Positions 17,038 to 26,224 of a DNA stretch of 64,000 nt are shown here, piece by piece. The notes beneath the pieces are model-generated. The model worked only from the letters and a program-made list of their open reading frames with translations, searched no databases and had not been told where the DNA came from. This DNA comes from Gemmobacter sp034519525. Its GTDB lineage: Bacteria > Pseudomonadota > Alphaproteobacteria > Rhodobacterales > Rhodobacteraceae. Position 1 is the stretch's first letter, and the number at the start of each line of letters is the position of its first letter. The position numbers were made by a program, and so were the translations under genes. Where the stretch lies: the NCBI GenBank assembly GCA_034519525.1, contig JAXHOJ010000048.1, forward strand, positions 38,937-102,936, written 5' to 3'.

Positions 17038-17805
17038 TCAGGCCGGAAGGAAAGGCGAAAGCGCAACGCCGGCGGCCGCCAGCCTGTCACGGATCAGCCG
17101 GGCCATGGCCACTGCCGCCGGGTTGTCGCCATGCACGCAGACCGAATCCGCCGCCAGCGCGATGGTATCCCCGCCTGCAACGGGCATCCGCCCGGTTTCC
17201 AGAAAGCGCAGCAGGCGGTCGGCGGCAGCCTGCGGATCATGCAGCACGGCGCCGGGCTGGCTGCGCGGCATCAGGCGGCCATTGGGCAGATAGGCGCGAT
17301 CGGCAAAGATTTCCGAAAACACCGGCAGGGCGGCGGCCCGGGCCGCCTGTTCCAGTTCGGTGCCGGAAATGGCGAGGATGGCCAGATTGCCGGGTAGGGC
17401 GGCCACGGTTTCGGCAATGGCGCGGGCCACGGCGCCGTCATCGGCGGCAAGATTGGCCAGCGCGCCATGCGGTTTCACATAGCGCAGATCGACCCCGGCC
17501 AGTGCCGCAACGCCCTGCATGGCGCCCACTTGCGCCGCCACCATGCGCCCGATTTCGGCCGGGGTCATGGGGATCACGCGGCGGCCAAAGCCCGGGCGAT
17601 CCTCGTATCCCGGATGGGCGCCGATCACCACGCCACGATCCGCCGCCAGCCGCAGGGTGGTGAACATGGTTTCTGCATCGCCCGCATGGCCGCCACAGGC
17701 GATATTGGCGCTGGTGACCACATCCAGCATCGCGGCATCATCGCCCATGGGCCAGGGGCCGAAGCCTTCGCCCAGATCAGAGTTCAGATCAATCCTGCCG
17801 GTCAT
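17038..17805 (-). CDS. pxpA: 5-oxoprolinase subunit A (PxpA, LamB/YcsF family)
   Basis: Subunit of 255 aa. Start MTGRIDLNSDLGEGFGPW with the family motif DLNxDLGE, then ANIACGGHAGD, IGAHPGYEDRPGFGRR, VKPHGALANLAAD and near the end DSVCVHGDNPAAV. ATG at 17805 has AAGGAACAGGG upstream; the longer open frame lacks any family sequence. First gene of the pxpABC operon, divergent from the SulP gene. Confidence 0.93.
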   Translation of the reverse strand: MTGRIDLNSDLGEGFGPWPMGDDAAMLDVVTSANIACGGHAGDAETMFTTLRLAADRGVVIGAHPGYEDRPGFGRRVIPMTPAEIGRMVAAQVGAMQGVAALAGVDLRYVKPHGALANLAADDGAVARAIAETVAALPGNLAILAISGTELEQAARAAALPVFSEIFADRAYLPNGRLMPRSQPGAVLHDPQAAADRLLRFLETGRMPVAGGDTIALAADSVCVHGDNPAAVAMARLIRDRLAAAGVALSPFLPA

Positions 17806-18100
17806 GCCCTGTTCCTTGCACCCTCTGCCCGGTTCTAGCGCAGGCTGTGCCGTTTTGCACGGCAGAGATCGCCAAACCTGTGTCGGGAAAGCGCGGTTTT
17901 CAGATGGCGGCGCAGGAAATCGCGGGCGGCGGGTTTTCATTTCGGGCGCGCCCGTGTATCGGACCTTCAGCAAACATGGAGCCGGGTGCAACCCCCGGCT
18001 GGCTCTTCCGGCCGCCGATCCGCCGGACAACCTTCAGACTTACCCTGAACCAGACCGACCGGCACCGCATGTGCCGCATCGGTGAAACGCGGAATTCCAC

Positions 18101-19588
18101 ATGAACCTTCATATTTACCGCCAGCAATGGCTGGGCAATATCCGGGGCGATCTGCTGTCGGGCCTTGTCGTGGCCCTTGCCCTGATCCCCGAAGCCATCG
18201 CCTTTTCCATCATCGCGGGCGTCGACCCGAAAGTGGGGCTTTACGCCAGCTTTTCCATTGCCGTCATCACGGCCATCGCGGGCGGGCGGCCCGGCATGAT
18301 TTCCGCCGCCACCGCCGCCACCGCCGTGCTGATGGTGACGCTGGTGAAAGACCATGGCCTGCAATATCTGCTGGCGGCCACCGTTCTGGCGGGCCTGCTG
18401 CAGATCGGCATGGGCCTGCTGCGGCTGGGTTTCGTGATGCGCTATGTGTCGAAATCGGTGATGACCGGCTTTGTCAACGCGCTGGCGATCCTGATCTTTC
18501 TGGCGCAGCTGCCAGAGCTTGATCCTTCGCGCGTCAGCTGGATCACCTATCCCATGGTGGCGGCGGGGCTGGCGATCATCTATCTGTTCCCCCGCATCAC
18601 CCGCGCTGTGCCTTCGCCGCTGGTGACGATTGTGGTGTTGACGGCGCTGACGCTGGCCTTTGGCTGGGATGTGCGGACGGTGGGCGACATGGGCGCGCTG
18701 CCCGATACGCTGCCGGTGTTCCTGATCCCCGATGTGCCGCTGACTTTCGAGACGCTGGCGATCATCTTTCCCTATGCGCTGGCGGTGGCCGTGGTCGGCC
18801 TGCTGGAAAGCCTGATGACGCAGAACATCGTTGATGACATGACCGACACGACCAGCAACCGCAATCAGGAATGTATCGGCCAGGGTCTGGCCAATACCGC
18901 CACCGGGTTCATCGGCGGCATGGCGGGCTGTGCCATGATCGGCCAATCCGTCATCAACGTGAAATCCGGCGGGCGGGGGCGGTTGTCAGCCCTTGCGGCT
19001 GGGGTCTTCCTGTTGATCATGGTTGTGGGGCTTGGTGATATGGTCAAACAGATCCCGATGCCCGCGCTCGTGGCGATCATGATCATGGTGTCGATCGGCA
19101 CGTTCTCCTGGACGTCTTTGCCCAGCATCCTGGTGCATCCGGCCTCGTCTTCCGTGGTCATGGTGGCGACGGTTGCGGCGGTGGTGCTGACGCATAACCT
19201 TGCCATCGGCGTGCTGACCGGGGTGCTGCTGTCGGGCATCTTCTTTGCCGCCAAGATCGCGCAGCTGTTCGGCGTTACCTCTGATCTCAGCGCCGATGGC
19301 CGGACCCGCAGCTATCGGGTGGAAGGCCAGCTGTTCTACGGTTCGGTTGAGGATTTCATCCGGGCCTTCGATTTCCGCGAGGCGGTGGCCCATGTGGTGA
19401 TTGATGTGACCGCGGCGCATATCTGGGATATTTCGTCGGTGCAGGCGCTGGATACCGTGGTCCTGAAGTTCCGCCGTGCGGGGGCGGTGGTGGAAATCAT
19501 CGGCCTGAACACCGCATCGGAAACCATCGTGGATCGTCTGGCGCTGCATGACAAACCCGGCGCGCTGGACCGGCTGCACAGCCATTGA
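18101..19588 (+). CDS. SulP-family anion transporter with STAS domain
   Basis: Membrane transporter of 495 aa, probably for sulfate, bicarbonate or another anion. The SulP start region GLVVALALIPEAIAFSIIAG and GLYASFSIAVITAIAGGRPGMISAATAA are evident, with 10 or more hydrophobic helices up to about residue 385, then a C-terminal cytoplasmic STAS domain (about 395-490, YRVEGQLFYGSVEDF, DVTAAHIWDISSVQALD). It is followed by an intrinsic terminator. Upstream lies a 295-bp region shared with pxpA holding only a short hairpin (about 17990-18005). Position next to cydAB and sulfide oxidoreductase genes makes a sulfur oxyanion plausible. Confidence 0.85.
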   Translation: MNLHIYRQQWLGNIRGDLLSGLVVALALIPEAIAFSIIAGVDPKVGLYASFSIAVITAIAGGRPGMISAATAATAVLMVTLVKDHGLQYLLAATVLAGLLQIGMGLLRLGFVMRYVSKSVMTGFVNALAILIFLAQLPELDPSRVSWITYPMVAAGLAIIYLFPRITRAVPSPLVTIVVLTALTLAFGWDVRTVGDMGALPDTLPVFLIPDVPLTFETLAIIFPYALAVAVVGLLESLMTQNIVDDMTDTTSNRNQECIGQGLANTATGFIGGMAGCAMIGQSVINVKSGGRGRLSALAAGVFLLIMVVGLGDMVKQIPMPALVAIMIMVSIGTFSWTSLPSILVHPASSSVVMVATVAAVVLTHNLAIGVLTGVLLSGIFFAAKIAQLFGVTSDLSADGRTRSYRVEGQLFYGSVEDFIRAFDFREAVAHVVIDVTAAHIWDISSVQALDTVVLKFRRAGAVVEIIGLNTASETIVDRLALHDKPGALDRLHSH

Positions 19589-19645
19589 TCGCCAAATCCT
19601 GATGCGCGGGTCAGGATATTCCTGATCGGCAGACAGGCCTTGATG

Positions 19646-19675
19646 ATCCCGCCCGGGTTTCCGGGCGGGATTTTT
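19646..19675 (+). terminator. Intrinsic terminator after the SulP gene
   Basis: ATCCCGCCCGG and CCGGGCGGGAT form an 11-bp stem with a 4-base loop followed by TTTT. Confidence 0.88.
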
Positions 19676-19749
19676 CATGGGCACCGGCCTGGCTGCGACG
19701 TTTTGCACCCCCGGTTGCGGGGCTGAACCTGTATTCGGGATGCGGGTTA

Positions 19750-19763
19750 TTGATCCAGATCAA
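19750..19763. promoter_or_regulatory. FNR/FnrL box upstream of cydA
   Basis: Perfect TTGAT-CCAG-ATCAA palindrome, the FNR/Anr consensus, 86 bases before the cydA start. It predicts activation of the cytochrome bd operon under low oxygen. Confidence 0.8.
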
Positions 19764-19848
19764 GGCCCGGCACCCCCATCCATGAGAATTACATTCGAAT
19801 TAAAGAATGTGACACGGGCGGCCTGCCGTCCGATTGTGGAGCGGATAG

Positions 19849-21459
19849 ATGGAATTCGGGATCGTCGAGCTGTCGCGGCTGCAGTTTGCCCTGACGGCGA
19901 TGTATCACTTCCTCTTCGTGCCGCTGACGCTGGGCCTTTCGGTTCTCGTCGCGATCATGGAGACGGTCTATGTGATGACCAACCGCCCGGTCTGGCGGCA
20001 GATGACAAAGTTCTGGGGCACGCTGTTCGGCATCAACTTCGTGCTGGGCGTGGCCACGGGCATCACCATGGAATTCCAGTTCGGCATGAACTGGAGCTAT
20101 TACAGCCATTATGTGGGTGACATCTTCGGGGCGCCGCTGGCGATCGAAGGGCTGATGGCCTTCTTTCTGGAGGCAACCTTCGTGGGCCTGTTCTTCTTCG
20201 GCTGGGACAAGCTGAGCAAGGTGGGCCATCTGGCAACCGCCTGGCTGGTGGCGATCGGATCGAACTTTTCGGCGCTGTGGATCCTGATCGCCAATGGCTG
20301 GATGCAGAATCCGGTGGGTGCCGAATTCAACCCGCAGACCATGCGGATGGAGATGACGGATTTCTTCGCCGTGCTGTTCAACGAAGTGGCGCAGGCGAAA
20401 TTCGTGCATACGGTTTCGGCAGGCTATGTCACGGCTGCAGTCTTTGTCATCGGGGTTTCGGCCTGGTATCTGCTGCAACAGCGCCATATCGAACTTGCGC
20501 GGCGGTCGATCACCGTGGCTGCGGCCTTTGGTCTGGCGGCGGCGTTTTCGGTTGTGCTGCTGGGTGATGAATCCGGCTATTCGGCCACGCATAGCCAGAA
20601 GATGAAACTGGCCGCCATCGAAGGCATGTGGCACACCGAACCGGCGCCTGCGCCCTTCAACCTGTTCGGCATCCCCGATCAGGAGGCGCGCGAAACCCGC
20701 TATGCGCTGCAGATCCCCTTTGCCATGGGGCTGATCGGCACCCGGTCGCTGACCACGGAAATTCCGGGGATCGAGGATCTGGTGGATCGCGCCGAAGACC
20801 GTATCCGGTCTGGCATGATCGCCTATGATGCGCTGATGACGGTGCGGGCCGAACGTGAGGCCACGCCGCCCGCGGTGATGCAGACGTTCGAGGATCATTC
20901 GGCCGATCTGGGCTTTGCCTTCCTGCTGAAGAAATATGTCGATGATCCGCGCGATGCGACCGAAGACCAGATCAAGGCCGCCGCCAATGACACGGTGCCG
21001 ACGGTCTGGCCGCTGTTCTGGGCCTTCCGCATCATGGTGGCGCTTGGCTTCGGGTTCATCGCGACCATGGCCTATTTCTTCTGGCGCGCCTCGTTCCGGC
21101 AGATGCGCTATCCCCGCTGGGCGCTGAAACTGGCGGTGGTGATGATCCCGGCGCCGTGGATCGCCGCCGAGATGGGCTGGTTCGTGGCCGAATTCGGCCG
21201 CCAGCCCTGGACGGTGGACGGGGTTCTGCCCACCGCCATGTCGGTGTCGGCGCTGTCGATCACCGAGGTGGCGCTGACGCTGGCCGGGTTCATCCTCTTC
21301 TACACCGTGCTGTTCATCATCGAGATGGGGCTGATGCTGAAATACATCCGCAAGGGCCCGTTTCAGGATGTTGCCGAAACCGAAGCCTGGGTGGCGCGCC
21401 ACCATGGCCGTCTGGCGGGCCGGCGCAATGCCGATGCCATCGCCCAACCTGCGGAGTGA
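19849..21459 (+). CDS. cydA: Cytochrome bd ubiquinol oxidase subunit I (CydA/CioA)
   Basis: Quinol oxidase subunit of 536 aa carrying haems b558, b595 and d. Start MEFGIVELSRLQFALTAMYH includes the conserved haem-ligand His19, and GRQPW is present in FGRQPWTVDGVLPTAMSVS. Nine or so transmembrane helices are visible. It oxidises quinol and reduces O2 to water with high affinity, and bd enzymes resist sulfide and cyanide. It leads cydA-cydB-cydX and has an FNR box upstream. The reading frame is intact, in contrast to cydB. Confidence 0.95.
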   Translation: MEFGIVELSRLQFALTAMYHFLFVPLTLGLSVLVAIMETVYVMTNRPVWRQMTKFWGTLFGINFVLGVATGITMEFQFGMNWSYYSHYVGDIFGAPLAIEGLMAFFLEATFVGLFFFGWDKLSKVGHLATAWLVAIGSNFSALWILIANGWMQNPVGAEFNPQTMRMEMTDFFAVLFNEVAQAKFVHTVSAGYVTAAVFVIGVSAWYLLQQRHIELARRSITVAAAFGLAAAFSVVLLGDESGYSATHSQKMKLAAIEGMWHTEPAPAPFNLFGIPDQEARETRYALQIPFAMGLIGTRSLTTEIPGIEDLVDRAEDRIRSGMIAYDALMTVRAEREATPPAVMQTFEDHSADLGFAFLLKKYVDDPRDATEDQIKAAANDTVPTVWPLFWAFRIMVALGFGFIATMAYFFWRASFRQMRYPRWALKLAVVMIPAPWIAAEMGWFVAEFGRQPWTVDGVLPTAMSVSALSITEVALTLAGFILFYTVLFIIEMGLMLKYIRKGPFQDVAETEAWVARHHGRLAGRRNADAIAQPAE

Positions 21460-21464
21460 CCCTG

Positions 21465-22648
21465 ATGATCCTGCATGATCTGCTGAGCTATGAATTCCTG
21501 CGCGTGGTCTGGTGGGGGCTGCTGGGCGTGCCTGCTGATCGGTTTTGCCCCTGACTGACGGTTTTGACATGGGTGTCGGGCGCTGCTGCCCTTTGTCGGG
21601 CAGAGCGATACCGAACGCCGCATCGCCATAAACACGGTCGGCCCGGTGTGGGAAGGCAATCAGGTGTGGTTCATCCTGGGCGGCGGCGCGATCTTCGCCG
21701 CCTGGCCGCCGCTCTGCGCGCGTCAGCTTTCGGGCGTCTGTCTCGGCGATGTTCTCGCGGTGCTTGCGGTTTCATCGCCGCGGCTGGTCGGCGTTGAAAT
21801 ACCGGCTCGAAACGTGCGGCGCCGTCTGGCGTAGCGCGCCTAGGACCTTGGCGCTATTCGCCTCGGCGGGCTCGGTTTGCGCTGCTGTTCGGCGTGGCGG
21901 TGGGCAATGTCATTCAGGGCGTGCCCTTCCATTTTACCGACGACCTGCACACCATCTATGAAGGCGTCTGGTATGCCAAGTTCATCGGCCTGCTGGATCC
22001 GTTCTCGCTACTGGCCGGTGTGGTGTCGCTGTCGATGCTGGTGATGCACGGTGGCGCTTGGCTGACGCTGAAGACCGAAGGCCCGGTGCAGCGCCGTGCC
22101 CGCGCCATCGGATCGGTGGCAGCACTGGTGGCGGTGGCGGGCTATGCACTGGCCGGGCTGTGGCTGGCCTTCGGGGCATCGAAGGTTACCGGATTGTTGG
22201 CGATTTGCCGGTCACCGGCGGCCCGTCGAACCCGCTGCATTTTCAGGTGGAGCGCACGGCAAGCTGGCTGTCGGCCTATGCCGATCGCCCCTGGATCGCC
22301 ATTGCCCCGGCGCTGGGGATCACCGGCGGGTTGCTGACTTTCCTTGGCCTGCGGGCGGGGCGCGAAATCTCGACCCTGCTGTTTTCCAAAATGGCCATCC
22401 TGGGCGTGATTTCTTCGGTGGGGCTGACGATGTTCCCCTTCATCATGCCCTCGTCCTCTGATCCGCGGTCGTCGCTGACGGTGTGGAACAGCTCTTCCTC
22501 GCATCTGACGCTGTTCATCATGCTGGTGGTGACGCTGATCTTCATGCCGCTGATCCTGGCCTATACCGCCTGGGTCTACCGGGTGCTGTGGGGCAAGGTG
22601 ACGGGCCAAGGATGTCGTCGGCTGAAAAACTCTCACGCTTTGTATTGA
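21465..22648 (+). CDS. cydB: Cytochrome bd ubiquinol oxidase subunit II (CydB), multiply frameshifted
   Basis: Expected about 380 aa. Pieces in different frames are clearly CydB: MILHDLLSYEFLRVVWWGLLG, then LIGFAL and TDGFDMG, GPVWEGNQVWFILGGGAIFAAWP, then VGNVIQGVPFHFTDDLHTIYEG and LSAYADRPWIAIAPALG, ending FIMLVVTLIFMPLILAYTAWVY. At least six frame changes are needed between 21520 and 22620, the worst stretch being about 21725-21890, where residues are poorly conserved. ATG at 21465 is 5 bp after cydA. Either local low-quality sequence or a real pseudogene; cydA and cydX on either side are intact, which favours sequence error. Confidence 0.8.
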
Positions 22649-22658
22649 GGAGAAGACG

Positions 22659-22784
22659 ATGTGGTATTTTGCCTGGCTTCTGGGCCTGCCGCTGGCCGCC
22701 ATCTTTGCCGTGATGAATGCAATGTGGCTGGAGCTGAAAGAAGATGAACGCGTGATGGCGCAATCCGCCGAAGGCCACCGCTGA
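22659..22784 (+). CDS. cydX: Cytochrome bd small subunit CydX
   Basis: Small protein of 41 aa, starting MWYFAWLLGLPLAAIFAVMN, the signature of the CydX/YbgT family. One transmembrane helix, then a charged tail. GAGGAGAAG lies five bases before the ATG. Stabilises the haem centres of cytochrome bd. Its intactness suggests the operon is functional. Confidence 0.9.
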   Translation: MWYFAWLLGLPLAAIFAVMNAMWLELKEDERVMAQSAEGHR

Positions 22785-22875
22785 CCCCGGACTTCTGCGC
22801 CCGTTACCGGGCGTGAAGCGGGCTGGCGGGGCAGCGTCCCGCCTCGTCAGCCCAAGTTTGCTTGAACATGGAGTG

Positions 22876-23318
22876 ATGATGAAACCTTTTCTTTTCGCCG
22901 CACCGCTGCTGGCCGCGGGCCTGCTGGCCTCTGCCGCCCCGGCAGAAACCCCGAACCGCCTGCTGACCATCCTGACCGCGCCGGAACCGCAGACCCAGCT
23001 GATGGCCATGGTGCTGACGATGAATGCCATCGCCGCCGGCGCCGAGGCCGAGCTGCTGCTGTGCGGCCCGGCCGGGGATATCGCGCTGAAAGCCGCGCCG
23101 GAAACCGCAACCGCCGGTCAGCCGCCCAAAGGCGCCAGCCCGCAGGGGTTGATGCAGAAGATGATGGCAGAGGCCGGGCTGAAGGTGCAGGTCTGCGCCA
23201 TCTATCTGCCGGGCAAGGGGGCCGATGCTTCGGTTCTGGTCGAAGGTGTCACGGCGGCGGCACCGGATGCCATGGGGCGGCGATTGTGGCGCCGGGCACC
23301 ACGGTGATGAGTTTCTGA
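22876..23318 (+). CDS. Exported DsrE-like protein (one frameshift near the end)
   Basis: About 147 aa with a signal peptide (MMKPFLFAAPLLAAGLLASAAPA) and a DsrE/DsrF-like domain: LTAPEPQTQLMAMVLTMNA, EAELLLCGPAGDIALK, QGLMQKMMAEAGLKVQVCA. The last 13 residues are out of frame; adding one G to the GGGG run at about 23276 restores the ending MGAAIVAPGTTVMSF with a stop at 23318. DsrE-family proteins bind or relay reduced sulfur through a Cys. It stands between cydX and a sulfide:quinone oxidoreductase-like gene, supporting a role in sulfur handling. Confidence 0.75.
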
Positions 23319-23455
23319 CCGGCACAATTGTGCCCGCAGAGGATCAGGATTGAGGGCTGCGGCATTTCTGCGGGTTTTCGCGGCCAATTATATGCTGTAA
23401 TTCGAATATGTGCGATCTACTTGACGGATCGCAGAGGTGAGAGGGAGGATATCAT

Positions 23456-24826
23456 TTGACCAGAAACAGCGATCCGTTTCAGCCATCCCGGCGCGGATTC
23501 CTTGGGCTGGCAGGTCTTGGGGCGGGTGTCGGCCTTGCGGGCGGGCTTGGCCTGACCGCAGGCCCGGCCAGCGCCGCGAAGCTGACCACCAAGGCGCGTA
23601 TCGTCATCATCGGGGCGGGGGCGGGCGGCACGGCGCTGGTCAACCGGCTGGTGCAGCGGCTGGACGGGGCCGCAGATCACCATCATCGACGCCCGGGCCG
23701 AGCATCTGTATCAGCCCGGCCTGTCGCTGGTGGCGGCGGGGCTGAAACCGGCCTCTTATGTGGTGTCGCGCACGGCGGACTGGCTGCCGCAGGGCATTAC
23801 CCTGGTGACGGAAACCGCTGCGGCCATTGATCCGGTTGCCAAGGTGGTTTCAACCGATGGCGGGCAGAAGCTGGCCTATGATTTCCTGATCGTCGCCCCC
23901 GGCCTGGTGCTGGATCATGACGCCATCGAGGGGTTCTCGCTGGATATGGTGGGCACGAACGGCATCGGCGCGCTTTATGCCGGGCCGCAATATGCCGCGA
24001 AAACCTGGCAGGCGGCGGCGAAATTTGCCGAAGAAGGTGGCATTGGCCTGTTCACCCGCCCGGCGACCGAGATGAAATGCGCGGGCGCGCCGCTGAAACA
24101 CACTTTCCTGATCGAGGATATTGCCAGCCGGAGCGTGGGCGCGGGCAAGTATGAAATCCACTATGCCGCCCCGCAACAATGCTGCGCTGTTTTCGGTGCC
24201 CATCGTATCGGAAAAGGTGCGGATGCTGTTCAGCCAGCGCGGCATCGCCACGCATTACAGCCATGTTCTGAAAGCCGTTGATCCGGGGCGCCGGCGCCAC
24301 CTTCACGAAAACCGAGACCGATCCGCTGACCAAGGTGGAAAGCAAATCGGATGTCGAACTGCCCTATGATTACCTGCATGTCATCCCGCCGCAGCGCGCG
24401 CCCGAGGTGATCAGGCAATCCGGGCTCAGCTGGTCTGACAAATGGGTGGATCAGGGCTGGGCCGAGGTGGATCAGAAAACCCTGCGCCATCTGCGCTTCC
24501 CCGAGATTTTCGCCATCGGCGATGTGGCGGGTGTGCCCAAGGGCAAGACGGCGGCCAGCGTGAAATGGCAGGTGCCGGTGGTGGAAGATCACCTGATCGC
24601 CGCCATCGAGGGACGGGAAGGCACGGCGGTTTACGGCGGCTATACATCCTGCCCGCTGATTACCCGGGTGGGCCGGGCGATGCTGGTGGAGTTCGATTAC
24701 AACAATGATCTGGTGCCATCCTTCCCCGGGCTGATCGCGCCGCTGGAAGAGCTTTGGATCAGCTGGCTGATGAAGGAAGTGGCGCTGAAGGCCACCTATA
24801 ACGCCATGCTGCGCGGCAAGGCCTGA
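23456..24826 (+). CDS. Sulfide:quinone oxidoreductase-like flavoprotein, Tat-exported (frameshifted)
   Basis: FAD-dependent oxidoreductase of the SQR/flavocytochrome c family, expected about 455 aa. TTG start at 23456 with GAGGGAGG upstream. The N-terminus has a twin-arginine signal (SRRGFLGLAGLGAGVGLAGG) and VIIGAGAGGTALVNRL for FAD. After a frame change near 23672 come YQPGLSLVAAGLKP and FLIVAPGLVLDHD, then KCAGAPLKHTFLIED; changes near 24180 and 24290 lead to DYLHVIPPQRAPEVI, FPEIFAIGDVAGVPKGKTAA and a membrane-anchoring C-terminus (LEELWISWLMKEVAL). It would oxidise sulfide or polysulfide and reduce quinone, fitting the adjacent cytochrome bd. Confidence 0.8.
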
Positions 24827-24838
24827 GGGGGAAATGAC

Positions 24839-25192
24839 ATGCAGGAACTGACATTCGGCACCCTGATTGCCGTTTTCGAAGAAATCTTTGGCCGGGGCCT
24901 GTTCTGGGCCATGGTCGTGGCGGCGGTTCTGGTGACGCTGGCCTATCTGTTCGTGCTGATCCGCGACCGGGCGCTGTCGATGCGGAAATTCCTGCTGGCG
25001 CAGCTGTCGATGCCCTTTGGTGCGCTTGCCGCCGTGCTGTTCGTGCAGCTGATGACCCATTCGCATTTCCGCGATATCGGCGGGCCGGTGGATGTGATCG
25101 TGCTGCTGGGGGTTGCCGGGCTGGGGGCCATCGGGATGGCGATTCTGGTCTATACGCTGCAATCGCTGCTGTGGCGCAATAGCCCGCGCTGA
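24839..25192 (+). CDS. DUF5368 small membrane protein
   Basis: 117 aa, start MQELTFGTLIAVFEEIFGRG, with three predicted membrane helices (AMVVAAVLVTLAYLFVLI, QLSMPFGALAAVLFVQLM, VDVIVLLGVAGLGAIGMAIL). I recognise it as the DUF5368 family often placed beside SQR-type genes in this group. It follows the oxidoreductase by 12 bp, so it may be a membrane partner or quinone-access subunit. Function unknown. Confidence 0.72.
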   Translation: MQELTFGTLIAVFEEIFGRGLFWAMVVAAVLVTLAYLFVLIRDRALSMRKFLLAQLSMPFGALAAVLFVQLMTHSHFRDIGGPVDVIVLLGVAGLGAIGMAILVYTLQSLLWRNSPR

Positions 25193-25297
25193 ACCCGGCT
25201 TCCGGCGGCATCGCCTGAATGTCGCCGGAGGCCATGTCGCAAGTGTGGCGGGCCTTTGTGGGATCTATCCGCCTGCATCGGAGCGGGCCTTGTGGGA

Positions 25298-25312
25298 TGG
25301 CAAAGTTTGCCA
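25298..25312. promoter_or_regulatory. Candidate ParD operator
   Basis: Perfect palindrome TGGCAAA-G-TTTGCCA, 43 bases before parD, in a promoter-like context (TTGTGG upstream, CATATCC directly downstream). It suits autorepression by the ParD-ParE complex. Confidence 0.55.
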
Positions 25313-25355
25313 TATCCTTGCCCCACGATTTGCTTGGGCACAAAGGAAGGCGCCG

Positions 25356-25598
25356 ATGGGCACGATGAACATCTCGCTGCCGGACCCGATGAAAACCTGG
25401 GTGGAAGATCAGGCGAAATCAGGCCGCTATGCGAATTCGAGCGATTATGTCCGCGATCTGATCCGGCGCGACCGGCTGCGGCAAGAGGCGGTCGCAGAGA
25501 TTCAGGGCGCGATTGACGCAGGTCTTGCCAGCGGCCCGGCCACGCCGTTGAGCCGTGACGCGTTCAAGGCCCGGATGCGCGCGCCAAATGGCGGATAA
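25356..25598 (+). CDS. parD: ParD-family antitoxin
   Basis: 80 aa ribbon-helix-helix antitoxin: MNISLPDPMKTWVEDQAKSGRYANSS and SDYVRDLIRRDRLRQE, then a flexible C-terminus binding the toxin. ATG at 25356 has AAAGGAAGG upstream. Its last codons overlap parE by 11 bases, typical of the pair. Confidence 0.92.
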   Translation: MGTMNISLPDPMKTWVEDQAKSGRYANSSDYVRDLIRRDRLRQEAVAEIQGAIDAGLASGPATPLSRDAFKARMRAPNGG

Positions 25599-25896
25599 TG
25601 GCGGCTGGGTCATCCGTCCCGCCGCGCAGGCCGATCTGGCAGACATCTGGCACCATGGCGCGGCAAGCTGGGGCGAAGAACAGGCGGACCGTTATGCAGA
25701 TGGCCTGTTTGCGGTCTTTGACCTGCTGGCCGGATTTCCCGAAATGGCCAGAGCGCGGCCAGAATTCACGCCGATGGTGCGCATCCATCCCAGTGGCGCG
25801 CATCTGGTGATCTATCGGGAAGCGGAGCAGGGGATCGAGATCATCCGTATCCTGCACAGCCACCAGAACCTGACCGCCTATCTGATGGAGCGTTGA
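25588..25896 (+). CDS. parE: ParE-family toxin
   Basis: 102 aa RelE/ParE-fold toxin that poisons DNA gyrase. Segments WVIRPAAQADLADIWHHGAASWG, LLAGFPEMARARPEFTPMVRIHPSGAHLVIYRE and IIRILHSHQNL are diagnostic. ATG at 25588 overlaps parD. An intact pair flanked by frameshifted genes. Confidence 0.92.
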   Translation: MADNGGWVIRPAAQADLADIWHHGAASWGEEQADRYADGLFAVFDLLAGFPEMARARPEFTPMVRIHPSGAHLVIYREAEQGIEIIRILHSHQNLTAYLMER

Positions 25897-26224
25897 GGCG
25901 GCAGCTTCGGCCTTCGGCACAGGTCAGCCGCGCCCCTGCTGTGCCCGGCGATACCGCAGAAGGCCGCCTTCCAGATGGCGGCGCATCGCCTGCCGGGCTG
26001 CGGGCGCATCAGGTCGGCACGGTTGAACACGTCGGCCGAAAAGCGCTCGCAACATTCGTCGAACAGGCGCGGAACCGGGGGCCATCGGCATCGCTGCAAT
26101 CATGGGCTGGGGCGATTACCAGCCCTGGCAGACGTGGCGCATGTAGGCTGCGGAAACCATCGGAGCCCGCCGCCACTGGTGCTGTGGCGGGCAAAGGTTG
26201 TGGCCTCTTCGGCCAGATCCCGGA
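25897..26224. other. 328-bp region without a supported gene
   Basis: Short peptide-like pieces appear on the minus strand (for example LFDECCERFSADVFNRADLMR), but no continuous frame with a start signal. It may be remnant coding sequence of an unrecognised gene. Nothing else seen. Confidence 0.4.

Noticed and set aside
19789..21570. 593-residue minus-strand open frame across cydA
   Set aside because: Antisense of a well-conserved cydA; composition is Arg/His/Gln-rich and no ribosome site is present.
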